In this document: piece after piece, positions 1 to 4,741 of the stretch
How positions within the stretch are numbered: position 1 is the stretch's first letter
Layout of the letters: every line of letters begins with the position of its first letter
From: Actinomycetota bacterium
GTDB lineage: Bacteria > Actinomycetota > Acidimicrobiia > Acidimicrobiales > Ilumatobacteraceae
Assembly (NCBI GenBank): GCA_026393655.1
Contig: JAPKZT010000170.1
Location: forward strand, 1-5,510
DNA length: 5,510 bases
Direction of reading: 5' to 3'
The notes under the pieces: model-generated
What the model was told of the DNA's origin: nothing
The model's database searches: none
What the model saw: the letters and a program-made list of their open reading frames with translations, nothing else
Position numbers and translations under genes: made by a program

Positions 1-333
1 GTTGCCGCACGTGACTCTGGAATGGAAGTTGTCTACAGCGGTATTCGTTTAACACCAGAACAAATTGCAGCCTCAGCACGCGACGAGGATCCAGATGTAA
101 TTGGACTTTCAATTCTCTCGGGGTCGCACTTGGCGCTTGTGCCAGAAGTGATGTTGCAGTTGAAAAAAGCAGGTGTGGATTCGCCCGTAGTCGTCGGCGG
201 AATAATTCCTGAAGACGATCGTAAAAAATTAATCGATCTAGGTGTCGTTGCGGTTTACACTCCGAAAGATTTTGACATCGCCAGAATCATGCGAGACATT
301 GCTGAAATCTCAGTTAAGCATCGCCAAAAATAA
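1..333 (+). CDS. Cobalamin-dependent acyl-CoA mutase, C-terminal B12-binding domain (5' truncated by the window)
   Basis: The reading frame is open from base 1 and ends at TAA 331-333, giving 110 visible residues of the B12-binding (Rossmann-like) domain of the methylmalonyl-CoA mutase family. Visible family signatures are 'GMEVVYSGIRLTPEQI' (7-22), 'DVIGLSILSGSHL' (32-44) with the SxLxG-type loop that contacts the corrin/nucleotide tail, 'VVVGGIIP' (63-70) and 'GVVAVYTPKDFD' (81-92). The cobalt-ligating DxHxxG motif would lie just upstream of the window. The family catalyses adenosylcobalamin-dependent carbon-skeleton rearrangement of acyl-CoA thioesters, e.g. succinyl-CoA/methylmalonyl-CoA or ethylmalonyl-CoA/methylsuccinyl-CoA. 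The 'YTPKDF' ending resembles MeaA-like ethylmalonyl-CoA mutases or stand-alone B12 subunits as much as classical MutB, so the substrate cannot be fixed here. The ATG at base 22 lies inside the domain and is not the start. The gene converges on the LysM gene, with one base between the stops. Confidence 0.88.
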   Translation, partial: VAARDSGMEVVYSGIRLTPEQIAASARDEDPDVIGLSILSGSHLALVPEVMLQLKKAGVDSPVVVGGIIPEDDRKKLIDLGVVAVYTPKDFDIARIMRDIAEISVKHRQK

Positions 334-334
334 T

Positions 335-709
335 TTAAGGCTTCATCGTCGTAGACGGTGCAACACGAACAAAGCCATTTGCGGGTGGAAAAATAAGTTC
401 ATCTCCAATTTCAACATGGTCAGAGTTCGTAATGTCGTTCAAATCCATTAAGGCCTGCATATCTAATAAATAAGTTGAAGCAATACCAACGAGAGTGTCG
501 CCTGGCTGAATTATGTATCTGACTGGCGGCGTGTAAATCGTCGTAGTCACGGGCACGGTTGTCACTACTGGTACGAGAGTTGTACTCGGTGCTGGATCGT
601 CACCTTGTTGAGCAAATACCAGCGATAGAACGCCGCTGATAATTGTGATTGCAAGTAGCGACATTTGAAGTCGGCCCTTAAAAAACATTGTGTTTAAGGC
701 TAGGCGCAT
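335..709 (-). CDS. Small secreted or membrane-anchored LysM-domain protein
   Basis: A 124-residue envelope protein. Residues 17-33 form a hydrophobic segment preceded by basic residues (K11, R13) and ending 'SLVFA|QQ', consistent with a signal peptide cut after A33 or an uncleaved anchor. Residues 36-63 are a Thr/Pro/Val-rich linker of the kind found in cell-wall proteins. Residues 65-108 are one LysM domain: 'YIIQPGDTLVGIAS', then 'LMDLND' and 'IGDELIFPP', the usual start, Asn-containing middle and end of the fold. LysM binds N-acetylglucosamine-containing glycans such as peptidoglycan. No catalytic domain is present, so it is probably a wall-binding or structural protein. The start is uncertain. 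Met1 (709), Met8 (688) and Met16 (664) are all possible. Met8 keeps the charged signal-peptide n-region and has a TAGCCT box eight bases upstream, compatible with a leaderless start. None of the candidates has a strong ribosome binding site. It is divergent from the glycerate kinase gene. Confidence 0.8.
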   Translation of the reverse strand: MRLALNTMFFKGRLQMSLLAITIISGVLSLVFAQQGDDPAPSTTLVPVVTTVPVTTTIYTPPVRYIIQPGDTLVGIASTYLLDMQALMDLNDITNSDHVEIGDELIFPPANGFVRVAPSTTMKP

Positions 710-725
710 ATTTAGGGCATATTGC

Positions 726-735
726 GATCATGATC
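726..735. promoter_or_regulatory. 10-bp perfect palindrome in the divergent promoter region
   Basis: GATCATGATC is a perfect inverted repeat centred in the 43-bp gap between the divergent LysM and glycerate kinase starts. It lies six bases upstream of the putative -10 box of the kinase gene, so it would be placed to act as a small operator for either gene. A 10-bp palindrome can occur by chance and no regulator can be assigned from the sequence. Confidence 0.2.
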
Positions 736-740
736 TCATC

Positions 741-746
741 TAACCT
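741..746 (+). promoter_or_regulatory. Putative -10 box of a leaderless glycerate kinase transcript
   Basis: TAACCT fits the actinobacterial TANNNT -10 pattern and ends six bases before the ATG at 753. This is the spacing expected if transcription begins at the start codon. It would explain why there is no Shine-Dalgarno sequence upstream of this gene. No convincing -35 hexamer is visible, so this is an inference from spacing. Confidence 0.3.
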
Positions 747-752
747 GAACGC

Positions 753-1742
753 ATGAAAGTGCTCGCCGCCGTTGACAAGTTTCGAGGCACGGCAACTGCA
801 GCTCAGGTTGCAACCGCGATCGGTCATGCGTGTTGGCAACTTGGTCACGATTGCATTGAGCGTCCACTTGCCGATGGCGGAGAAGGAACTCTTGAAGCAC
901 TCGGCGGCGCAAACCGAACGACACTCGTCACTGGTCCGTTGGGTGATCCTGTTAATGCAGCTTGGCGTTTGTATCGAGGCACAGCAATTATTGAGATGGC
1001 TTGCGCCTCTGGGTTATTGCTTTCTGGTGGCAGAGAAAAAAATGATGCTGTTGCCGCGTCGACGACGGGCACCGGAGAGATCATTGATGCCGCGTTAGAT
1101 CTTGGTGCAAAACGAATCATCGTTTGTCTTGGCGGATCTGCCACCACAGACGGCGGGCTCGGAGCAGTGCGTGCAATTCAAACACCGGCGCGACTCAAAG
1201 GTGTTGAGTTTGTAGTTGCGTGTGACGTGACGACTGCGTTTACCGACGCCGCCAAAGTTTTTGGACCACAAAAAGGTGCATCACCAGCGCAAGTTCAGTT
1301 GCTGACAACTCGACTTGAGCGTCTTGTTCAGATGTATAAAGAGACGCATGGTGTTGATGTTTCGTTGTTACCGGGTGCCGGAGCCGCAGGCGGATTAGCA
1401 GGTGGCTTGGCGGCGCTCGGAGCAAACCTTGTGCCAGGTTTTGATCTTGTTGCACAAGAAGTTTTGCTTGATGAGTTACTAGTTGATGTTGACTTAATTA
1501 TTACGGGCGAGGGCTACATGGATAACGAAAGTTTTTCAGGGAAGGTTGTCGGCTCAATGGCAGAACTTGCCGCTGAGAAAAAAATTCAGATCGCGGCAAT
1601 CTGTGGCGATATTCACCAAGATGTGCAAGGTCGACTTAATGCAATAAGTCTGGTTGAATTATTTGGGCGTGAGAGTGCGATGCAACAACCTTTGCATTGC
1701 ATTGAACAAGCGGCGTTAAAACTTTTGCGTAACGCAAAATAA
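753..1742 (+). CDS. glxK: Glycerate kinase (GlxK/GarK family)
   Basis: A 329-residue cytosolic kinase of the Gly_kinase family (PF02595), which phosphorylates D-glycerate with ATP, usually to 2-phosphoglycerate, feeding glyoxylate/glycolate or serine-derived carbon into glycolysis. Family landmarks appear in order: 'VDKFRGTATA' (7-16, in place of the common DSFKGSLSA), 'PLADGGEGTLEAL' (38-50), 'EMACASGL' (81-88), 'ASTTGTGEIIDAALDLGAKRI' (102-122), 'CLGGSATTDGGLG' (125-137), 'VVACDVTTAFT' (154-164) with 'FGPQKGA' (170-176), 'PGAGAAGGLAGGL' (207-219) and 'DLIITGEGYMDNESFSGK' (247-264). It is about 40-50 residues shorter than typical members. Most of the loss is between 'TTDGG' and 'VACDV', where relatives carry about 50 residues and this protein has about 20. 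All conserved motifs remain, so I read it as a compact but functional enzyme. The start is the first ATG with a full N-terminal strand. It converges with the LytR_C gene, 13 bases apart. Confidence 0.92.
   Translation: MKVLAAVDKFRGTATAAQVATAIGHACWQLGHDCIERPLADGGEGTLEALGGANRTTLVTGPLGDPVNAAWRLYRGTAIIEMACASGLLLSGGREKNDAVAASTTGTGEIIDAALDLGAKRIIVCLGGSATTDGGLGAVRAIQTPARLKGVEFVVACDVTTAFTDAAKVFGPQKGASPAQVQLLTTRLERLVQMYKETHGVDVSLLPGAGAAGGLAGGLAALGANLVPGFDLVAQEVLLDELLVDVDLIITGEGYMDNESFSGKVVGSMAELAAEKKIQIAAICGDIHQDVQGRLNAISLVELFGRESAMQQPLHCIEQAALKLLRNAK
1723..1739 (-). terminator. Hairpin at the glycerate kinase/LytR_C convergent junction, possible weak terminator
   Basis: A perfect 7-bp inverted repeat (TTTTGCG, 3-base centre TAA, CGCAAAA) overlaps the last codons of the glycerate kinase gene and abuts its stop. 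On the minus strand it begins 16 bases after the LytR_C stop and is followed by GTTTTAA, a short U-rich tract, so it could end LytR_C transcription. In the plus direction there is no U-tract. The stem is short and AT-rich at its base, so it would be weak. Confidence 0.35.
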
Positions 1743-1755
1743 TCGGAAAGTTTGA

Positions 1756-2421
1756 TTATCCCGTTGTTGTAGTTGGCGCAACAGGCGCAATTGTCACGAC
1801 AGGTGCGACAGGCGCAACTGCAGCAGTGCCTAGAGGAAGTGGTATTCCAGCGATGTCAGTGCCTAATAAAATCAACACGCTCGCTTCACCGAGTTTTCCG
1901 TCAAGGGTTGGGATCGGTTCTGGCATTGCAGCAACTGCAACTCCACCGAGTTCTTTAGCGACCGCAGCCGCGACAGTTTCACTGCCGAGCAAGTAGTACA
2001 CCACAGTTACTGTCTGTTTTGGTGTGATTTCACTTTTGTTCACAGCAGGCTGCACGATGTAGCCCCGGCCTTGCAACTCAGTAGTCAACTGACCAGCACT
2101 CCCGGAGATTCCTGAAGCGTTGCAAACTTGAATTTTAAATGCAGTCAAGACGATCGTTGTTTGAACAGGAATTTCGAGCAGTGTTGTTTCGGTAGATACA
2201 ACGGTGTCTTGAGTTGGTGCTGTAACTGTTTGGCTGGTGTTACCGCCACGAATATCACGCAAGATAAAAAATCCAAGCAACAGAACAAGCACGACGATAA
2301 TGATTGACAAAGTTGAATTGACATTTGACCCGCCACCCGATGATCGTCCGCCTGAAGAACGACCGCCCGACAACTGCCTGTCAGAATCTCCGCGACTTGG
2401 GCGATATTGCTCTTGACTCAT
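1756..2421 (-). CDS. Membrane-anchored LytR_C-domain protein
   Basis: A 221-residue single-pass membrane protein. Residues 1-37 are a polar cytoplasmic head with a Gly/Ser/Arg repeat (GGRSSGGRSSGGG, 19-31). Residues 38-54 are one strongly hydrophobic helix followed by 'RDIR', indicating N-in/C-out topology. Residues 60-94 are a Thr/Val/Gln-rich linker. Residues 96-188 match the LytR cell-envelope C-terminal domain (LytR_C, PF13399): 'FKIQVCNASGISGSAGQLTTELQGRGYIV' starts with the typical V-x-V-x-N-A-S/T-G signature, and 'TVTVVYYLLGS...AVAKELGG' and 'SVLILLGTDI' follow. The extracytoplasmic tail (199-221) is an Ala-Pro-Val repeat ending TTTTG. LytR_C occurs alone or behind the LytR-CpsA-Psr ligase domain. 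The catalytic domain is absent here, so a wall-associated accessory role is likely and no enzymatic role can be assigned. The start is the only ATG before the hydrophilic head. AGGT directly before it is a poor ribosome binding site. Confidence 0.85.
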   Translation of the reverse strand: MSQEQYRPSRGDSDRQLSGGRSSGGRSSGGGSNVNSTLSIIIVVLVLLLGFFILRDIRGGNTSQTVTAPTQDTVVSTETTLLEIPVQTTIVLTAFKIQVCNASGISGSAGQLTTELQGRGYIVQPAVNKSEITPKQTVTVVYYLLGSETVAAAVAKELGGVAVAAMPEPIPTLDGKLGEASVLILLGTDIAGIPLPLGTAAVAPVAPVVTIAPVAPTTTTG

Positions 2422-2440
2422 ACCTATTATGGTTTATACC
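2422..2440 (-). promoter_or_regulatory. Candidate promoter of the LytR_C gene
   Basis: Read on the minus strand, this stretch contains TATAAA (11 bases before the ATG) and then CATAAT (4 bases before it), both close to a -10 box, in an AT-rich patch between the tRNA and the LytR_C start. A clear -35 is not evident, so which box is used cannot be told from the sequence. Confidence 0.28.
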
Positions 2441-2499
2441 GCAAGATCTCCGTACCATCTCGGTAAATTCGCTAAAAAATCTAGCAAGCATTCAATTTG

Positions 2500-2571
2500 A
2501 GCCGAGGGTGGGGATTGAACCCACGACCTACCGCTTACAAGGCGGTTGCTCTGCCACTGAGCTACCCCGGC
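2500..2571 (-). tRNA. tRNA-Thr (anticodon TGT)
   Basis: Read on the minus strand, a complete 72-base cloverleaf folds. The acceptor stem is GCCGGGG with CCTCGGC (seven pairs, one G-U). The D stem is GCTC/GAGC with loop AGTGGCA. The anticodon stem is ACCGC/GCGGT with loop CTTGTAA, giving anticodon TGT (plus-strand 2537-2539), which reads ACA and other Thr codons by wobble. The variable loop is AGGTC, and the T stem is GTGGG/CCCAC with loop TTCAATC. The discriminator base is T. The 3' CCA is not encoded (CAA follows), so CCA addition would be enzymatic. The gene lies 63 bases downstream of rlmB on the same strand. Open frames crossing this segment on the plus strand are not genes. Confidence 0.97.
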
Positions 2572-2634
2572 GTTTTTTATTCGCCGTCAGTGTACGGCAG
2601 ATATTCGGCGTATAAGTATTTGAATTTCTTGAAT
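2572..2634 (-). promoter_or_regulatory. rlmB-tRNA-Thr spacer, possible tRNA promoter
   Basis: A 63-base AT-rich spacer. On the minus strand TACACT (TANNNT type) lies 18 bases before the tRNA 5' end, with TTATAC 15 bases further upstream, which is short for a -35 spacing. There is also a T-rich stretch next to the tRNA. A dedicated tRNA promoter and co-transcription from rlmB are both possible. No clear intrinsic terminator separates rlmB from the tRNA. Confidence 0.22.
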
Positions 2635-3543
2635 TTACTTAGAAACCCTGCGGGTTCGCACAATCTCGTAGGTTGCTAAGGCCGTCGCAACAGAAACATT
2701 CAACGAAGATAACGATCCAAGCATTGGAATATTGGCAAGTAAGTCGCACCTCTCGCGTGCGAGTCTTGACAACCCAGGTCCTTCTGCGCCGAGCACGAGG
2801 CAGACTGAATCTACAGCCACAGTGCCCAATTCAAAAATACTTTTCTCCGCTGAGTCATCCAATCCGACTACGACAAGCCCAGCAGATTTCATTTCGGACA
2901 ACGCACTTGGCAACCCACCGACAACGCACATGTTCAAATATTCAATTGCACCAGCAGATGATTTTGCAACAGTCGGAGTTATATGAACTGCGCGATGCCG
3001 AGGCAAAATGACAGCATCGACTCCGGCGCCATCGCAGCATCGCAAGATAGCTCCAAGGTTTCCTGGATCAGTTACACCATCGATCGCAACTAACAAAAGT
3101 GGTTTGTCGCGCGGGGCTGCAAGTAGATCAGCCAACAAAGTTTCTTCGAGCGGCGCAGCCTTGGCGAGAACTCCTTGTGGTGCTTCACTGCGTGCTTCTC
3201 TTTCGATTTCACGGCGCGAAACATTCAGCACCTGAACTCTCTGGTCGCGTGCAATTTCTAAAATGTCATCAATCACTGGGCTGCTCTCGATGTCGTTAGC
3301 AATCCAGATTTCGTGAACTCTGCGTCGCGAACCAAGTAAAAGTTCTCTAACTGCTTGTCGACCTTCAACTTGTTCGCCACCTAGACCATGTTCTTTGTGA
3401 ACAGGTCGACTGCCACCGCGATCTGATTTATTTGGTCGTCGCGATAAGTCGATTCGTTTTGGACTATTCGGATTACGACCAGTTTTTTTTGAGCCGCCTG
3501 GTTTGTTGCGCTTATTTGGTCGACTGTTTCGATTTTGAGCCAT
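2635..3543 (-). CDS. rlmB: TrmH/SpoU-family 2'-O-ribose methyltransferase, probable 23S rRNA Gm2251 methyltransferase
   Basis: A 302-residue SPOUT-fold RNA methyltransferase. Residues 1-55 are a highly basic, Arg/Lys/Asn/Pro-rich, presumably disordered extension typical of actinobacterial RlmB-like proteins, probably aiding RNA binding. Residues 57-130 are the SpoU substrate-binding domain ('VEGRQAVRELL' at 59-69, 'APQGVLA' at 121-127). Residues 150-297 are the knotted SAM-binding catalytic domain with all three SpoU motifs: motif 1 'DPGNLGAILR' (159-168, with the conserved Asn and Arg), motif 2 'LVLGAEGPGL' (249-258, conserved Glu) and motif 3 'IPMLGSLSSLNVSVA' (272-286, the Ser-Leu-Asn knot). 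RlmB methylates the 2'-OH of a guanosine in the 23S rRNA P-loop using SAM. The exact target is inferred from family and context. The start ATG lies nine bases after the ispF stop, so the two are likely co-transcribed. In many actinobacteria cysS sits between ispF and this gene; here it is absent. Confidence 0.9.
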   Translation of the reverse strand: MAQNRNSRPNKRNKPGGSKKTGRNPNSPKRIDLSRRPNKSDRGGSRPVHKEHGLGGEQVEGRQAVRELLLGSRRRVHEIWIANDIESSPVIDDILEIARDQRVQVLNVSRREIEREARSEAPQGVLAKAAPLEETLLADLLAAPRDKPLLLVAIDGVTDPGNLGAILRCCDGAGVDAVILPRHRAVHITPTVAKSSAGAIEYLNMCVVGGLPSALSEMKSAGLVVVGLDDSAEKSIFELGTVAVDSVCLVLGAEGPGLSRLARERCDLLANIPMLGSLSSLNVSVATALATYEIVRTRRVSK

Positions 3544-3560
3544 GATTAAAAATTAATCAT
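3542..3560. repeat. Inverted repeat spanning the rlmB start and ispF stop
   Basis: ATGATTAA, AAA, TTAATCAT on the plus strand is a perfect 8-bp inverted repeat with a three-base centre. It covers the rlmB start codon (its ATG lies at 3541-3543 on the minus strand), the nine-base spacer and the end of ispF including its TAA (3553-3555). In mRNA it could form a small AT-rich hairpin occluding the rlmB start, which would tie rlmB translation to ribosomes finishing ispF. The stability would be low and the function is conjecture. Confidence 0.4.
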
Positions 3561-4044
3561 TCTGTGTCACTACTGCGACCGCCCAACAGGCAATACCTTC
3601 GCCACGACCCAGTGAGCCGAGGCCTTCGGCACGACGACCTTTAATCGTCACTGGCGCACCCGCAGCAGCACTTAATTTATTTTGCATCTCGTCTCTGTGA
3701 AGTGAAATCTTTGGCTGTTCGCAGACAACACTGCAGTCGACGTTGCCGATTTCGAATTTGTTTTCGCTCGCCATTTTGGCGACGCTTGCCAACAGAGTTA
3801 ACGAGTCGACGTTTTTCCATTTTGGATCTGTGTCTGGAAAGTGTTCGCCGATGTTGCCGAGACCACATGCGCCAAGAATTGCCTCGGCAACTGCATGAGC
3901 GATTACATCAGCGTCACTGTGCCCGATTAATCCGCGTTCATTGACGAAATGTACGCCACCTAAAATGAGTTTTCGATCAATATCTGACGCTTCTACGAAG
4001 CGATGAATATCAAAACCTTGTCCAACTCTAATTTTCGCGTTCAT
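3553..4044 (-). CDS. ispF: 2-C-methyl-D-erythritol 2,4-cyclodiphosphate synthase
   Basis: A 163-residue IspF with the family's usual length (about 158). It converts CDP-ME 2-phosphate to MEcPP with release of CMP in the MEP isoprenoid pathway, as a homotrimer. Motifs: 'GQGFDIHRF' (8-16) with zinc ligands D12 and H14, 'GLIGHSDADVIAHAVAEAILGA' (38-59) with third ligand H50, 'LGNIGEHFPDTDPKWKNVDS' (62-81), 'IGNVDCSVVCEQPK' (99-112) and 'GRGEGIACWAV' (147-157). The usual Thr-Thr-x-Glu substrate loop is replaced by 'GRRAEGLGSLGRGEG' (136-150). The Glu (E140) is kept but the Thr pair is Arg-Arg. I chose the ATG at 4044. It gives the normal N-terminus and shares its upstream sequence with the rlmB start. 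A GTG at 4065 would add seven residues and overlap ispD by 11 bases. The ispD stop is ten bases upstream. Confidence 0.93.
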   Translation of the reverse strand: MNAKIRVGQGFDIHRFVEASDIDRKLILGGVHFVNERGLIGHSDADVIAHAVAEAILGACGLGNIGEHFPDTDPKWKNVDSLTLLASVAKMASENKFEIGNVDCSVVCEQPKISLHRDEMQNKLSAAAGAPVTIKGRRAEGLGSLGRGEGIACWAVAVVTQND

Positions 4045-4054
4045 GATTAAATAT

Positions 4055-4717
4055 TTACACTTCACCGCGAGTAATCGCGCGAGCCCAGTTCATATCCTCT
4101 GGAGTTGTTAATTTGCGATTAAGCGGGTCGCCATGAACCACCACGACTCGGCCACCATTCGTCTCGACCAATGTTGCATCGTCTGTGCTTTCTGGGTTTG
4201 ATGCGTGAGCGTCGCGCAAAACTTTCGCGCGAAATGCCTGAGGGGTCTGCACTGCGACAAGTTGCCTGCGATCTGGGGTCGATACCACGACATTGTCATT
4301 AGAAATAAATTTAATTGTGTCGACAACCGGCAACCCTGGCACCGCACCATCGGCACCAGCGCACACTGCATCAACGACCTCATGAAACAAAAACTCTGAA
4401 GCAAACGGTCGAGCTGCATCGTGAACGCAAATTATTGATGCGTCGAGGGGAACCGCCGCCAAACCACTGCGCACAGATGCACTTCGTGTCGACCCGCCAA
4501 CTACTCCACTTTCACTTTGAGCATGAGTTGCAGGCAAAACAACAATCACACCGTCACTTGCTGCGCGAGCGGTTTCAACTGCCCAATCGACAACTCGGCG
4601 TTCATTAATTAACTCAAATTGTTTGGGGCTACCAAATCTGGTGCCCGAACCCGCCGCCACAACAATCGTCCAAATCTTTTCACCAATTTTTTGGGTACCG
4701 ATGGTGTTCACGCTCAT
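4055..4717 (-). CDS. ispD: 2-C-methyl-D-erythritol 4-phosphate cytidylyltransferase
   Basis: A 220-residue GT-A-like nucleotidyltransferase, the third MEP-pathway enzyme, joining CTP and MEP to give CDP-ME and pyrophosphate. Visible features: nucleotide-binding loop 'VVAAGSGTRFGSPKQF' (19-34) with the conserved Arg and Lys32, 'GGSTRSASVRSGL' (74-86), 'VHDAARPF' (98-105), the 'TPDRRQL...QTPQAF' segment (147-162) with the substrate-binding Arg, 'STDDATLVE' (177-185), and 'GDPLNRKLTTPEDM' (196-209) with the second catalytic Lys202. Length is normal. The first 14 residues before 'KIWTIVV' are longer than in most homologues, so an internal GTG at codon 3 could be the true start. TACCCT lies eight bases before that GTG on the minus strand and would suit a leaderless transcript. 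It heads the ispD-ispF-rlmB cluster and is divergent from the Crp gene. Confidence 0.93.
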   Translation of the reverse strand: MSVNTIGTQKIGEKIWTIVVAAGSGTRFGSPKQFELINERRVVDWAVETARAASDGVIVVLPATHAQSESGVVGGSTRSASVRSGLAAVPLDASIICVHDAARPFASEFLFHEVVDAVCAGADGAVPGLPVVDTIKFISNDNVVVSTPDRRQLVAVQTPQAFRAKVLRDAHASNPESTDDATLVETNGGRVVVVHGDPLNRKLTTPEDMNWARAITRGEV

Positions 4718-4741
4718 TTAGGGTAGTACCGTCAAATACCG
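4718..4741. promoter_or_regulatory. Very short divergent ispD/crp promoter region
   Basis: Only 24 bases separate the ispD ATG from the regulator ATG. On the plus strand TACCGT (4727-4732) lies nine bases before the regulator ATG. On the minus strand TACCCT (4720-4725) lies just upstream of ispD. Both are TANNNT boxes, and neither gene has a Shine-Dalgarno sequence. The two promoters must overlap each other or extend into the opposite coding sequences, so binding of a regulator here could affect both. No TGTGA-type Crp site is visible in this gap. Confidence 0.35.

Noticed and set aside
344..360. 7-bp hairpin (one G-U pair) downstream of the mutase stop
   Set aside because: There is no U-tract after it, and it lies inside the coding region of the LysM protein, so it is not a convincing terminator.
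1216..1238. TGTGACGTGACG inside the glycerate kinase gene as a Crp operator
   Set aside because: It lacks an inverted second half-site at the right spacing and lies deep inside a coding sequence.
1773..1824. Repeated GGCGCAACA-like units on the plus strand
   Set aside because: These are the codons for the Ala-Pro-Val tail of the LytR_C protein and need no separate explanation.
2463..2490. Possible terminator after tRNA-Thr with a run of six T on the minus strand
   Set aside because: The T-run falls in the loop of the only stem I can draw, not after it, so it does not have the layout of an intrinsic terminator.
2644..2656. Inverted repeat AACCC/GGGTT at the 3' end of rlmB
   Set aside because: The stem has only five pairs, lies inside the coding sequence and is not followed by a U-tract.
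2325..2679. Plus-strand open frames across the tRNA-Thr region, including one containing 'PRVGIEPTTYRLQGGCSATELPR'
   Set aside because: This peptide is the well-known spurious translation of the antisense strand of a tRNA gene. The tRNA on the minus strand explains the segment fully.
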